Positions 37,462 through 51,537 of a DNA stretch of 64,000 nt are shown one piece after another. Each line of letters begins with the position of its first letter. The stretch's first letter is position 1. The stretch covers positions 29,315,933 to 29,379,932 of the forward strand of contig OZ021724.1 of the NCBI GenBank assembly GCA_963978545.1, written 5' to 3'. This DNA comes from Linyphia triangularis. Taxonomy: Eukaryota; Arthropoda; Arachnida; Araneae; Linyphiidae. Under the pieces are notes generated by a model. That model had not been told where the DNA came from, ran no database searches, and saw only the letters and a program-made list of their open reading frames with translations. The position numbers and the translations under genes are program-made.

Positions 37462-39334
37462 GTTTATGTAACATTTCTTTTAAAAAGTTGAACAAGTTGC
37501 CCAACCATTTTTGTTTCAACACTACGCTAATGTAGTGAACAAAATCCTTATTCGTCTGACCGTTTGTCAGAGGTCAATATTCCCAGACAAAATTACAAAT
37601 GCTATGAACCCCTGCGATATGTGACATGTAAGTTCTCATGGAGACAAATTTCCATACTAAAATTGAACTGAAAGCATCGGAAATGGCAACTAGAAACCAA
37701 TTTGAATCATGCAGACATGTCTCGTATATCAGTTTAAAGTCATCGCGGTCAGAAAAGTAGAATTACATAAAATCTCTATCAGAAGTTCCAACTAGAGGTG
37801 CTATAATGCTTGACTGGGAAAGTTCACATCTTGAATCCAAATAGCGATATCGTAATTGAATTTGGATATTCGATGACAAAACAAGTTTATTCGCTAGGTT
37901 TATGTTCAAATTCGTCATCATGGCGAAGTTTTTGTTTATCAATAAAAACTTCAAATTGATAGGTTTTTTGTTAATCTTTACCGTGAACCTTAACAGGGTA
38001 CATATTGCACTCAATATTTTTCGCCAAATTGTATATATTTGGTATATGGATCTGAAATATCTCAGTAAAAAATGTAGAAATTGACTTTAACAGTGACTGT
38101 TCTAATCCACCGTATTTATAGTTAGTTGGAACGTGTTTTTTTTACCTCAGATAGCCACTTTTTGATCTAAATAAATCTTAATAGTTATCCTGCTCAAAAA
38201 TTGTCCTGTTGGAAACTCAAGTTAAAACTCCATTTCAAATAAACATGAAAAAATAACATCCTAACTCCATAATCTTCTTGTCAACATACATCTCTACAAG
38301 AAATTCTCATTCCCCCCCCCCCCCCTCCTTTTTTTTCTTTCTTTTTTTCTTTCTAAAATGTTCCATATATATTATTATTTTTTAGAAATATTCTTTTCTT
38401 TTATTCCCAATTTTTGTTTTGGAGTTTTACTTTTACGGCTCCTCCTTCACGATAGAAAAAAAAAAAACCCTTCTTTTACCAAAACGAAATTCGGTTTCGA
38501 AAACGTAATCAAAACCCGCAATCACGTGTCGAATAGAACAACATTCAGTTTTTCAGAGACTATTTTTCCTTTAGAAAGTCATAATATGCAGTTGTTTACC
38601 GCTGGAGAATTTTCGTGTAACAATTTCGCATTCTGCACGCTTCCATAAACTATTAAACCAGAGGACAAATATTTTGATCAAGTATCTTTCTAAACCTATA
38701 AACAAATTATTTCTACCTGCTGTTGACGCTCGCTGATTTATTCTAAAGAAATATAGTTTGTAAATTTTGATATTGACGATATGGCTACACCATTTTGTCC
38801 GTAAAGGATTTATTCGAGTTTTTTTTTTTTTTTTTTTTTTTTCCCTCTTTTCTTTTTCTGGCAGGTACACAGACAATTCTTTTTTCATTCCCATGGCATC
38901 AAACAGCAAAGAATAAATCTAAACTTGCTGAATTTTCAACATTTTCAAAACTGTTCAACAAAGAATTGCAATAACAAATTTCGCATTTTGCTTTCTTGAG
39001 AGCGATACCCTTCACCTTCCAAAGTTATGTATCTTAAAAAAAGACGCATAAAAATAGTTCGTAACTAAACAATAAAATATTCGCGAGACGAACCAGTTTC
39101 TTCTCTGTAACTTCTTTTTCATCCCTGCACCTTATATTCGAATACACTACTAACATCTTATTTCCTTCACTGAAACTTGGTGAACAATATTTTTTCAAAA
39201 ATCAATTAATTCAAAGTCTTCTTGTTCAGTTCCAAGTTATGTCAATTTACCATCAATAATTTATTTTAACGTCACTTAATGGAAAATTACTCATAATTTC
39301 AATTTTTAACATTGTAGTAAATTTTTTCTCTTCT

Positions 39335-39368
<34 letters not shown>

Positions 39369-41110
39369 GGATATCAAAACTTTAAGTTACTGGAAGTAAC
39401 TGAAAGACACAATACTTGAATTTTAAAACTTTTAGGTTTGGTTTGAAACTTACCGGTTGGTGGCATATAATGAAGGTAATTCAAATAACTTAAAAATGGA
39501 ATATTAATATGCAAAAGGAAATAATTATTTTTAAATTTTTAAATTTAAGTTTAAAACTACCTGAATATTTAAATTCCAAAAAAAATAAAAATGGATAAAT
39601 TAATGAGAATAAAAAATAATCTTTAATTTTCGCAATAAGTATTGATTGAGTTTTAACTAATGTGATCAGTACGCACTTCGGAAAGCATAAATGGCGAAAT
39701 TTGATATGAATATAAACAATTAGACAAAAGAAATTGCAAATATCGCCAAAATATATTAAATATCCTCCATTAAGAGATATTCATCTAAAATAATTAACTC
39801 CGGCTACATTTAAAAAGCAAATTTAAAACCTCCTTCTTTAAAAAAAATTGCTCCGATAAATATACATTGCTCTAAAATAAGTAAGCTGAGCTAAAAAAAA
39901 AGATTAAAATCTGATTATTTATCAAGCGTTTTACAGTTTCTTCTATTTAAAAATTAATATGTATACCGTTAAAGAACTAAAACCATATAAAGCACTTTTA
40001 AGAACTTACTATGTTTTATAACGATTTTCTGTGTCTGCTTATGATTTCGTGAATCTTAAATATGTACTAACTTGATTTGGTCTATTTCATTCCTTCTCAA
40101 ATAGGAAAAGAGTCATAAAAATATGTTGGTAAGTTTGTTTTGACAATTAGTGTTAGCCCAGTTTATGTCTTTAGAATAGATCTCCTTTTGAAATATCAAA
40201 GAAAATTTCAGTTATTTGATTAGGGAGATCTTTTTTCAATTCTTTCGATTTTGTATGTATGCTTGTGGGTTTGTTTGTCAAAGGCAAGCAAATCTGTGGA
40301 GGCCTATCCAATCGGTCTGAAACTTGGCAGATAGATTCAATGTCGATGACAGTGCATTCTATCAAATTTTGGCGTCTGTAACTGTCACTAAAAGGTCGCT
40401 TTTACGGGACACTAATAAACCAACTTGCCGTCATCCAGTCGCGCTGAAATGGCATTTTACCGACCATTGAAAAAACTCTTTCCAGCTGCCATTTTTTTTT
40501 AATAAATAAATAATAAAATTGTTTAAATCGGAATAAATAAAAGATATTCGGATGTGAGTGCATAAATTCCCTTTCATTTTTAATAAATAAATTTTGAAAC
40601 GTAGTCGCACATTTTGTTGATAGAAATGTTTTTGATATTTAAAATTAGATGCAAACACCAAACTGTTTACAGAATCAGCTCTGTGTTAACGAATATAAAA
40701 ATTAGAAATGCATTTAAAAGATTTATATTAAAAACTTTATCTTTATGGGTTATATTATTAGTAACAAATAAAAAAAGCATTCTGAATATTTTTCATCTAT
40801 AAATAGAAAGAGGCATAAATGACTCAGAGAATCAACTGATGAGTATTCAAAGTTTTCTCGATTTACGAATTGAGGTTTTATGTTTGACTCATTTGCCAAC
40901 AAACTATAGTCTGCCATTGACCTGTAGTCGCGCTTCAAATCTTGGTAATCCAAGCATTCATCTGCGGTCAGTCGAACGCCTGACAGTATTGTTCAATTCT
41001 CTCACGGCATTGAAATTGAATCTCTGTGTTTGTTTGAAAATCCTAAAAAGTAATTTTGCGCTGCATTTCCGTTAAATAAAGCCGCCTCATCAATAATAAA
41101 CTCTTGACCT

Positions 41111-41159
<49 letters not shown>

Positions 41160-42375
41160 GCAAGACAGCTTTTATCAGTGGCCAAAATAAGAATAATAGT
41201 TTACGGAATTTTTTTTTTTCAAAAATACACCGTTAATGATTTTTCTAAAATAAAATTATTACTTACCTAACAAATGTCGTGGGAAATATATAAAATATAT
41301 TTCTTTGCGGTCAAGTCTTTGATTTTTCAAGATGCTTATTCCGAAAAAAAAAATTGGTAGTTTACTGATTTATATAAAAATGATATTTAAACTATAATTT
41401 TTAAATTTCTAATATGGTACTATCATGCTTTAAAATTTTTATAGTTATTTAATTATAGACTTCCTCTATACGATGGTGTGTACTCGAAAATACATTGTAG
41501 TTTCATAATTTATGATAAAAACTTGAGGGTTATCCCCATTTGTAAAACAGAATGCAGTAATTTTTCTCAATTCTAAATCCTCTTAATATTATTCTTTTCT
41601 CTTATTGAACTGTTTTGATCAAGTTGATTTTAATAAACACATCTGTATTCGGTACAATGTTTCCACATTTACAGAATATTATGTTTTTCAATTTATAGGG
41701 TTGTTTATATTTAAAATTCGCTTGTTATAGCCTGCATTAATCAACAGATCTTTATAATTGTTTGATTACATACTACTAAGGACATAAGAAAACATTTCTA
41801 ATTTAAACATTTATAGTTTAAGCCATTTTTTCTAATTTAAAGTATATAGTAATTAAAATTTCCCCAAATAAATCTTTGAAGATAACAATTTTTGGAGTAA
41901 TATTTGGAATTTCAATGATTTGTTTTCTTTTTTTCTTTTTTGGTGCTCCACTAACACACAATAGGGTTCATCCTGTAAAATTAGCTTCCATACAACTCCT
42001 TAAATTTCGGTATTTCCATGTGGTAATGAAAGTGTGATCTGATGACTGGAGAACTTTAATAGTGAACACTGAACAACCTAAAATGTATTGGATGGAAGAA
42101 CCCCTTTTTACACTTGAGCCTAATTTTAAGGGGAGTTTAAGAACGTCTAAAAATCAATTTTACTATTAATATACTTAATAAAATTCAAACATTTCTGAAT
42201 GCGTCGACGCAAAAAGTTTTTATCTAGCTAAATTAAAAGTATTTTTATATATATTTAAAAAAAAAAGTGTTATGCATCAATTCGTAATTCCGTTTTTTGC
42301 TAATAAAAATACTTATATCTTTATACAAAGTAGTATAATACATTTTTATAATAGTATGATACTATATATACAATT

Positions 42376-42407
<32 letters not shown>

Positions 42408-42984
42408 TTGAAAAACTTTAAATCACTTTTCCTTAGTGTCACTACATTAAAAGGTTAACGTTGTTTTTTCTGTATTAAGTTTTTAGACAGATTGAGTGCT
42501 TTTAAAAGTGGGGGGATGGATTTCAGTGATTTTAGAAGTGGGGGGTATAAGGTTTAATACGTAATAGTGAATACGTAATATTATTATTATGAGTATTTTC
42601 TTGAAAAGTGGGGGACGCGTCACTCTGCTTCTCCCTGCACTTCTACCACTGCTTAAGATTGATCCACTTTGGTGTTAGAAGTTTTTCGAGTTTTCTTCTG
42701 TTTAAGTTCCGTTTTTCTTGAAACTATCCGCCTCTTCGCGCAAATCTCGATGCTTCGTCGCAGTGTATACCCTCATACAGCTCTTGGCCAGAAAATGTTT
42801 AGTATAACCAACCGATTTTTCATCTATTTAAATAACAAATGCGGAACAGTTTTCCTAAAAAAAAAACGGACCAATACATTCCTCCTTGGCAGTCTGATCA
42901 AATCTCTATAGTCCAGGCCCTACTGTATCGAGACATTCAGCCTTAGTATAGTCATAAGTATCTTTTGAACTGAATCAAATCCAA
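37462..42984. other. AT-rich non-genic stretch with long T runs
   Basis: No supported gene. T runs at 38819-38842, 39338-39365 and 41112-41155, and a C run near 38312-38325. 40240-40400 has a repeat-like flavour (AATCGGTCTGAAACTTGGCA), but no second copy was found here. Open frames such as 38358-38648 and 40839-41075 show no domain. Confidence 0.5.
41112..41155. repeat. Poly(T) tract, 44 bp
   Basis: Uninterrupted T run. On the minus strand it could be the A tail of a retroposed copy, but no upstream gene is recognisable there. Confidence 0.95.
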
Positions 42985-43600
42985 AGATGGTCATATTGTA
43001 CGTTGACCTCTTTATTACCAAGATGAAGACGCACAGCCATGTTCTCACTCACGATCAGTTTGCGTTCTCCTAAATAGATTATTAAATTTCTTGTCATCGA
43101 ATTCCCGGCACGGGCCCGCCCTAGAATCCGGGCCCTGCGGGGGGCCACGGGCCCTTCTTACAACGACCCTTCATGATCTGCATAAATCGAGTCACGACCC
43201 ATCCATCCTAAGAGGGTGGTCTATGGTAAAAAGGGTGCATACTTCTCATTTGCGTACACTTTAATCGTCTTGTCAAGGGGGAAGATCTCTATCGCGCATC
43301 GGGACTCCCAAGCCTCGTTATCGTTTGCTATGGAACATACTTCATCGTCTGATGGGAGAGGGGGTGGCTGCGCTATGATTCAGGCGATTGGAATTGGTAG
43401 GGAAAGAGATGTTCTACATTCCAACCTACACTCACCAGGGTCAAGCCGCCGACTTCTCTAAGAATTTGGAAGATTACCTTTAATGATGAGCTCTCGCTGA
43501 AGAAAACTCTTCCCATAACCGATCGTTTTAATGTAATGCGAGCGGCCAATTAGAAATGCGTGTTCTATATCTGGAAAATGGCGCGCGCTCGTCCACTAAT
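42985..43600. other. GC/CpG-elevated island
   Basis: Balanced composition for about 600 bp, with a very GC-rich core at 43107-43153 (GGGCCCTGCGGGGGGCCACG) and ATGGCGCGCGC near 43577. An 81-codon plus frame (43216-43461) carries no recognisable domain. It is followed by a long interrupted T tract (43609-43645). It could be a regulatory element, an unrecognised exon or an old insertion. Confidence 0.25.
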
Positions 43601-43645
43601 CGAAACTGTTTTTTTTTTTTTTTTTTTTCTTCTTTTTTTTTTTTT

Positions 43646-45949
43646 CGGGGAGGTAAGGCTGTGGGAAAACTACTTCTTTGTGCTCATTTTATTACTGTTA
43701 GAAGAAACACCCTAACTTCTAGAATTTAAAGAGAAACAATGTATATAGTTTGAAAGATTGTTTAATGAGTCTAAAAACATAATTTTGAAAGTTACGCTTG
43801 TAACTTGTATACTACTAGCTTCTTGGTTGATTTTACTTTCTTGATAAAGCTCAAAGATTACTCAAGATGGAATGGGAAGTAGTATTTAAAAGTAAAAGTT
43901 GGCTTAGTATTTTTTTGAAAAAATTCCACCCCCTGTAGGGATTTGTCGATTTTTTGTTTTTTACCATTTAAATGAATTCCAAAACGTTTGATTTCCCCCC
44001 CCCCCCCTCCCCATATTAGAATATTTATTTCTTATTTAAACCATTAGATTTAGGAATTGGTTCTGTAGTTTTCTCAAAGTAAGGATTACATTTTGGAGTA
44101 AGTTGAATTACTCTTAATTCCATTTCCGTCAAAAGTACATCCATCGTATTTTCTATCGTGATAGAAGCATTGTATGCTCCAGTAGTTCTTTTAATCCTAA
44201 TATTTTAGAGGGATTACATCAGAGATGGTGGAACATACATTAAACATTTTATCTCCTTCTTGCATCTATTTCTTTCATAGCATAAATTCTTAACCCTATT
44301 GAGATATTTTTTTAAACTTTGATTAACGTTTTCCATCAAGACTTGTCTATGGATTTCAGATAATTAGAAAATACATAATTGAATTCCATGTTTTCAATTA
44401 ATCTCTGAAATACCATTTTTCAATGGTAATCCCTCGTGATATTTTTTACCTAAAACCACCTATTGACTTTTTTTCAGACTACGAAATCTATTTAGTGGAA
44501 TCTTTCTCAAAATTTCGATTACTACTCTGCCGAATTACATATATTAGAAATACATTAGGAAATGAATAAAGAATGATAAATCCGCTTTATCATTCCACTT
44601 CATCATCGAAAGTAAGTCCAGAAAGAAGCCATACTTGTTCTAAGAAAGCCTTCTTACATAAAAGAGGGAGGGAAGGATTTGAGGGGAAATATGCAAAAGA
44701 TTCTTTGATGGACAGATGCGAATGGAATGTGAAAAAGATGAAGAAAGTGCTCGATTTTCGAAGCCCAGAGAACCGGTCGGATTCGTTGAAAGGAGTGGTG
44801 ACCATTGGGGTTTGCCTGAATTGGAGGTTTATCGCCTTGAGTGGGACGCAGAAACTGCATTAATAGCGATTGAGGATATTGGATTCTTGAAAAAGATATG
44901 AAAATATGATAGTTTATTGGAGAGTTCAAGTATGCTCAAAATTGAGTTGAGGAAATCGAATTCAATTTTCGGTGGAGTTATGGTGGGTGGAGATTAACAA
45001 GCATAATTGCAGTTTCAATATATGTATCAGTTTTATCTATTACCTTTTCAATTTAGTAATAAAAATGATTTTACTATTTAAGTTCATAATATAAAATTTT
45101 CTTGTGTATGTTTAGTTGTATCAGTTATAAAAAAGAGTGATTTATTTAAAATCAAAGTTTCATTTGATTTTTTTGCCAATCGATTTTACAATATTATTTA
45201 ACAAGGTTTTTACTGAAACTTCATGTAGGAATTAAAAGCTTCATACTTAGAGTTTCAAATTGTATCTATTGTTCACTTTTATGCAAAAATGCCCAATAAC
45301 TTTGAGCATAAATTTAATCTAGTATTCAAACTGCTACTAGCATACAAATTGCTTTACTAAATACACTCATTTTTTTCATAAAGTTTCATATAATTTTTTC
45401 ATAAAATTCCATGCATTTTTCAATGCCTGAATTAAATTTGAAATATTATTAATAAGGTTTAACTAGACAAGAGAGCCACTCTATAAAAAACAATTTAAAC
45501 TTTCAATGAATAGTTTACAAAATATGTTGTTTAAAACTATCTAGTATTTTATTCAGATTCCTTTTTTGGAAATTTAAACTAGTCAAAGAAATTACGTATA
45601 CTTTAATTTTCTAAGCAGAAATAAAAATACGCAATTTTACCATCAAAACATTTGGTGATAAACCTCAATAAAAATATTTAAATATCTGCACAATTTAGTA
45701 GCATTTGAAATACATTAAATATTTCTAACTAAAAAAAAAAAACTTTATAGTATGTGGTTTATTTTTAAATTTTTACTTATCTAAGAAATTCTCAAAATCT
45801 CTAGTACCCAAAGCAAACAAATTTAATTCAAGTTTAAATCGCTATACACAACATAAACTTAAAGAAATACACATTTGTTAAAAAATATCTTCAAACCAAA
45901 ACAATCTTCGAAACTCAACAATTAATAAAGAACAAACCAAAATTCCTCA
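43646..45949. other. AT-rich non-genic stretch
   Basis: No supported gene. 44570-44900 is open in two plus frames and on the minus strand; the purine bias of the segment explains this better than coding. There is a C run near 43996-44006. Confidence 0.45.
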
Positions 45950-46119
45950 AACCTTCCCTAGAATCCGTCCCTTCACATCACGCCTTGGCGGTCGCCAAAT
46001 AGGTTTACCATCACCTGATAGACGAAAAGAAATCCTCTTTGAACAAGGAGATCAGAGAAGTTCATTTAGGGTTTGTTTCTCCTCGCTTCCGGACGTTGAA
46101 AAGTGCCCCTCTTTCTTCT

Positions 46120-46221
46120 TATATCCCAACTCGTCCGGTGTCCACTTGAAGAATTTCTCCACTGCTCTTGGATATTACGCTTCTGTCTAGGATTAATTCT
46201 CTTCGCTGCACCACTGCATGG
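46120..46221 (+). promoter_or_regulatory. Possible promoter and first non-coding exon
   Basis: TATAT at 46120-46124 sits in a GC-elevated patch (about 45950-46240). Roughly 100 bp downstream CATGG is followed by GTGAGT (46222-46227), a perfect 5' splice site. TATA box, plausible start region and donor are suitably spaced for a short leader exon opening a long intron. No coding sequence supports it. Confidence 0.2.
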
Positions 46222-46240
46222 GTGAGTGATTTTGGGACTA

Positions 46241-49200
46241 TCTTTTCAAAGGAATTTTAATTTACTGATATTTCGTTTGATTGTTTACTGTCGTAAAATG
46301 GCTGTTTTTGAATATTTTTTAGTTTTTGTGCCGTTTTATGTTGTCTTTTTTACAAAATTGTTGTAAATAATTTCGCGCTTAGTTAAATGGTACAATTAAT
46401 TGTTATTACTGGGTACAAAAAAAGAAAACGGGTTTTTCTTTATATTTTTAGAAGTAGTCCAACGTTTATTTCTAACAGTAATTTTCAATTTTTTTTGTGT
46501 ATCTTATTTTTGTATCGATTTTAAATTTTTACAAAATTGCTGCGTGCAATTTACTTATTGAACTTTTAATCTATCCATATTCAAAGGTTCTCAAATGTAT
46601 TTTTTAAAAATAAAAAAAGAAATAAAAAACTTTTTACATTCGATCACATACAAAATATCGGTTAGACCCTCTAAGAGATCGCTACTACAATTCCTGTGGA
46701 AAGTCATCAATAATTTCTAAACATTTATACTTAAAATCTATTTGAAACCCTATAATTTCACTGATCAATTAAATACAGCAATGTAGTAAACAATTAACGC
46801 AAATAAGCACCACATCTAATATTACGTGATAACATTGGACAAAATTAAGTATATTCACTTAGGAGGCTTTTCGAACGCTTACAAAAGAAAACAAAAGCAT
46901 TGTTAAAATATTTCTCTTCTTTATTTAGTGGTCTTCCGGTAGAATACAAATAAATTTAGTCGTATTCTGACACTGAAATACAACATTGTCCAAGTGGTTT
47001 AATAACCTCTCATTTGGGCATGACCTTGTAGGCGTTATAAATGTGTGTTTTTTCGCCTTCGTTATGCAAATGATTTCTTTACTCTGCAGATTTCGTGATC
47101 TGAATCAGACTATTTTCCCCTTAAGGTATATGTTTGAGAAGGTAAATGCCAACAGGTGTGTGGGAAGGTGCTTTTGTGAAGGGTGTTTTGATTGCAACTT
47201 CATCGTGTGCGAATTAATCTCCCAGGGCCGTTTGTCTTTCTCTAATGATAGCTGAGTCAGCCGGTTGAGTTATATGTATGCGTCTAAATTTTGGGTAATT
47301 TGTGTAGATATTTCCCATGAAATGTTGACTGTATAAAGCAAATTATGCTGTGAGAATGGATGTCTCTCAATGAATGACGAGTCAACCATTTGATTCTTTA
47401 TATCAGTGTAGTGTTGTACTAAAAATGCGACTTTGGCTCTTAGTATTTCAATGTTAATACAAACATTATGAAATCTGGACAATATTCATTCTGATGTAAG
47501 ACAAAGTTTTTTCTTTGTGTCTTCAGATTAGAAATTATCTTTCTTTTTAGTGTCACTTTTGGCATGATTGAATAAGTTGTAATTGTTCCTAATTACTTTA
47601 ATTGCTCTTATAATATATATAAAATGTTCACTCAATTCGTATTAATTTTGATAAAAAAAAAAATTCAAATTTTATTACCCACTCACAAACCCGTATATAA
47701 TTTTTTTTTCCCGTCAAACATTTCGAAGATCTGGTGGTTTGTGATATCTTAATGCGTCCATAGTTCACAAATCAAACTCATAACAATGTTTTTTACTTAA
47801 AATATACGTTGTAAAAATTTAAATCTAGGTTATGCAACCACTGATCTCAAACTACAACTTCGCTAAGTTATTGACTTGAATTCGAAGAAGGTTTAATAAC
47901 CGCCACAGATATCTATATTCGCAACTAGTTAGAATCTATTTGAAACCATGAGCAACCTATTACATAACGTTGTGGGACACAGTATTCCATGACGCTTCAT
48001 CTGCTTGCAGAGAAAAACTGCTTATAAGTTATCCAGAAGTTGTAGTAAGGCATAGGCGCCGCCAGGTAGGCGCACAGAGGTACATTTGCACCCTCCTTGC
48101 TTTTGAAAATTACAGAAAAAATGGTTAAAATAATCCAATTTGCATAAATAAATAAATGTACTTCAGGTTTTAAAATATTCACTTGAACAGAAAATTAATA
48201 AATGGCTTTTAGTTATCGTTTCATTAAGATATCCAGTTTTACTTTTTTTGAAAAATCAAGGTTTAAACATAAACTTTTGCCACATCGCCATCCTTTGCGT
48301 ACTCTTGGCACACTCTATCAAATAATTCTGTCGGCACCCATATAGTTAGAACGTTACACAACTTAGGTAATTTTTACTTATCATATGAAACAGTCACCTA
48401 GAATAAAATAAAAATAATGTATGACTATAAAAATAGGCGCCAAAACTTTCAATAACCTGAAACAAAAGTTGTTTGAATCGGAAATGAGCATAGAAATCGC
48501 TGAGCGTAACGCTCAATTCCAACGGGTCTTCAAAGGGGCCCCCTCTACTTAACAGCACCCCTTAATAAGAACCACCGATGCATTTCTTCTTTAAACTAAG
48601 CATGGGAAAGCAATCCTCAACATCTTTGTTCTTCTGCTGATTGTCGCTTCCTTTGCAATTAGATACACTTCTCTGGCCAGATACAAACCGGTATATCTGA
48701 AACAAAATTCTAACGCGGTCGAAAATGACTACCATCTCGTTAATCGGATGGTATGCAGAAGAAACCTTTCATTGGAAACGGAGGCATTTCTAGGGATTCC
48801 TTAATGATTCATTGGCCTTTCACAAATCGATTTCACGTACTCCTCCTGTTTAAAGTTTCAGAGTTTGGTATAATTAAACGTCTGTTATGGAAGGTTGCGT
48901 TTTTTTATCGAAACGTAGTGAACTTTCTTGGTCTTAATCTTGTGTAGTGTTTATTTTTTACCCTTAAACTATCCTATCATCTTTTCAAAACAAACTGATG
49001 ATGTCTGTGGTAAAAGTAGAAAGATGTGAATGTGTTTTGAAAGCAAATTACCAAGGATCATGAATGTAAAGTAGATGTGTGTGTTTTTTTTTTTTGTTTT
49101 TTTTTTTTTTGGGGGGGGGAGAATGTTTGATACACGTTTACTTGTTATATTCTATTTGCAAACAAACACATTAGTTTTATCATATCACGATAGTTTTTAT

Positions 49201-49316
49201 CATATCACATTAGATTATAACAATATATTTTAAATGATATTTACTTAAATAAATTAAGTGTATTTTGGAATTGGGGGTATCAACAACAAAAAAACTGAGT
49301 CGCATGTGAAGTTATT
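46241..49316. other. AT-rich non-genic stretch
   Basis: No gene seen. 48050-48100 (GGCGCCGCCAGGTAGGCGC) is a small GC-rich patch that resembles a transposon end, but no partner end was found. A T/G run (49086-49120) precedes the R1 copy. Confidence 0.45.
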
Positions 49317-49378
49317 ACTTTTAATTACCCATATGTTAACAAAGAGTAATAAAAGTATTAAATTCAATAAAAAAAATC

Positions 49379-49413
<35 letters not shown>

Positions 49414-50155
49414 TTTTGGAACATCCTGAGTTTAAAAAGTTATATAGAAAAAAGTGTATGTCTGTGTTCAGCATAACTCCCAAGCGTATTGATCTACGAT
49501 TTTTGTGTACGGATTAGTGGTGGCCGTGGGACCTAACATTAAGGTTTTCGTCATAATTGCGCATACGCATAAGGTAGGTGCCATTGAAAATAAAAATTGT
49601 TTCAGCAATTGCTAAGAAACGGCTCTAATGATTATGATAAATATTTCTTTGGTAATGCCTTTTAAGGTACTCTAATATCCCCACCTCCCAAATTTCCGTA
49701 ATAATGCGATAAAGGCTTAAAAAGTTCAAAAACGAATGTCTTTAAAACAGAATTCTCTTCCTTTGAGCATCGTCCATCAATGACTGAATCTCCTCTGTTT
49801 CACCTACAAGAAAAGATAATGTAATATTTATAGAAAAACATATCGTTAATTTTGTCTCTTTGGCAGGGTTTTTTCTTGTCAATATAATATTTATTGTCAA
49901 ACTGGCAATTTTTTTTTAATTATGAAAATATGAAAACGAAAGGGATAAGTTATACCAATCCATTACAAATATTAATTACATTATAAATTTCACTTTCAGT
50001 TAGGTTGTTAAAATAATTTACGATACTTTTTGGCATTACGACATTCCTGAAAGAATTTAATAATATTTACTCTTCTTCATTCCATTTCTTTTAAAAAACA
50101 AAGTGAAACAATGAACAAAGTGTAATTGAAAGTTGTGTGGTGTTCCACACCCCTA
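49317..50155 (+). repeat. R1 dispersed repeat, longest copy
   Basis: Begins ACTTTTAATTACCC at 49317 and ends GTTCCACACCCCTA at 50155. It shares ordered blocks with 36766-37461: TTTTGGAACATCCTGA, ATTAAGGTTTTCGTC, TAATGCCT.TTAAG, GAGCATCGTCCATCAA and AAACTGGC. It contains a T run (49380-49409), and near its 3' end, at 49994-50056, one arm of a strong inverted repeat that is absent from other R1 copies. Confidence 0.82.
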
Positions 50156-50351
50156 GTTTTTATTAAAGTGAATTGTGCTCTTTTAGATGTGTAATAACAT
50201 TTTTTTCAAATGAAAATTTATTTTACAACCTAACCTTTCTGATGACGTAATTTTGATTAATTTCAATTTACTAATTTTTTTAAAAGAAATTCTTTCAGGA
50301 ATGTCGTAATGCCAAAAAGTATCGTAAATTATTTTAACAACCCAACTGAAA
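49994..50351. repeat. 63-bp inverted repeat spanning an R1 end
   Basis: 49994-50056 and 50289-50351 are reverse complements with one mismatch in 63 bp, starting TTTCAGTTAGGTTG and ending CCTGAAAGAAT. After a 28-base gap in one arm the match resumes as TTCTTTTAAAAAA. The R1 3' end (50155) lies between the arms. No target duplication is evident. Confidence 0.9.
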
Positions 50352-50355
50352 ATTG

Positions 50356-51537
50356 TTAGCTTTCGTGCAAGAATGCAGCGACCTTCTGTAAAAATAGTAT
50401 TCCCTCTATCACGCTAAACGTGCTGGGAAACAGACGGTTACTGCGTAATGTAACTGCCTTGCCTCAAGTTTTAAAGTCAGTTTATTTTTTATTATTATTA
50501 TTATTTATTTAACTGCATGCTTGCTATTCAATAATTTTCAACTCATAATTTTAGCGTCACTCAAACATGAGAGGCCATCATTTTTTTGAAATAATACTGT
50601 TAACCATACGGCAGAGCGTTTACAGAATATATTTTGAATAAGTTACTCGGAGACTATCGACGTTTTCTTTACGAGGTGTGATTTTTACATTTGTTCCTAT
50701 GATAACAATAAAAATGTAGCTCTTTAATAAGTAAACTATTTTATTACAAAGCGCTTAAAGTTGAAATTAAATTTTCACAAAACATATATTTTGCATATTT
50801 TGCAACACATTAAAGTTTTAAACGACGTTAGATTCAATGACTTTTTTTTTTTTAAGTCATTGTGACAACATAAAACAAGCTTAAAAATCTTGAGTTGAGT
50901 GCATCGAGTTTAAAATCTCATTTCCTTTTTTGCTGCGTTATTTTTATAATGAGAATGTTTCAAAAAGCTATTGTATTTTGGAAATTCTTGAATGATATGC
51001 CGGAAGTGATGGAAACACGGAATTCATTTGATAGCCTGAAGGACATTTTTTATCTATCCATTAATCAATTATTTAATTTCTTAAAATCGTTTTTTAAATA
51101 CTTTCCCTTAAATTGGATAACTTTGAAGAATTACTTAATCTTGTATTCCATCACGCTCTATTAATGACGCAAGTCAACTAAACAGGAAAATTAGAAAACA
51201 ATTAAGCGTTTAATTTTAATTTTTTTTTCCTAAGCAACGTTATGCTTATATATTTAAAATAATACGTTTTAACCCGAATTTTTATAACTTCATTCCTTTG
51301 TATCAATCTGAAAACTTATTATTTTTATAAACACCAGTTTAATAAAATAATAAGTTCCTTCTATTTGGAAGCCAAGCTGATATTAAGATTGTCAAAGATT
51401 TTATAAATTTAATATGATTCCATTTGGACATGCTATTCAACATATTTCAAAGAGATTTTGGTATTTAATGTTTGGTATTAAGATGTTTAAAAAAATCGTG
51501 TATCCTAAAATAATCGTATAAAAAAATTAGGGGTGTT
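50356..51537. other. AT-rich non-genic stretch
   Basis: No gene seen. The 89-codon frame at 50895-51164 is Phe/Leu/Asn-rich without a recognisable domain. Confidence 0.45.

Noticed and set aside
44573..44929. Overlapping frames on both strands near 44.7 kb
   Set aside because: The segment is purine-biased, which removes stops in several frames at once; none has a domain.
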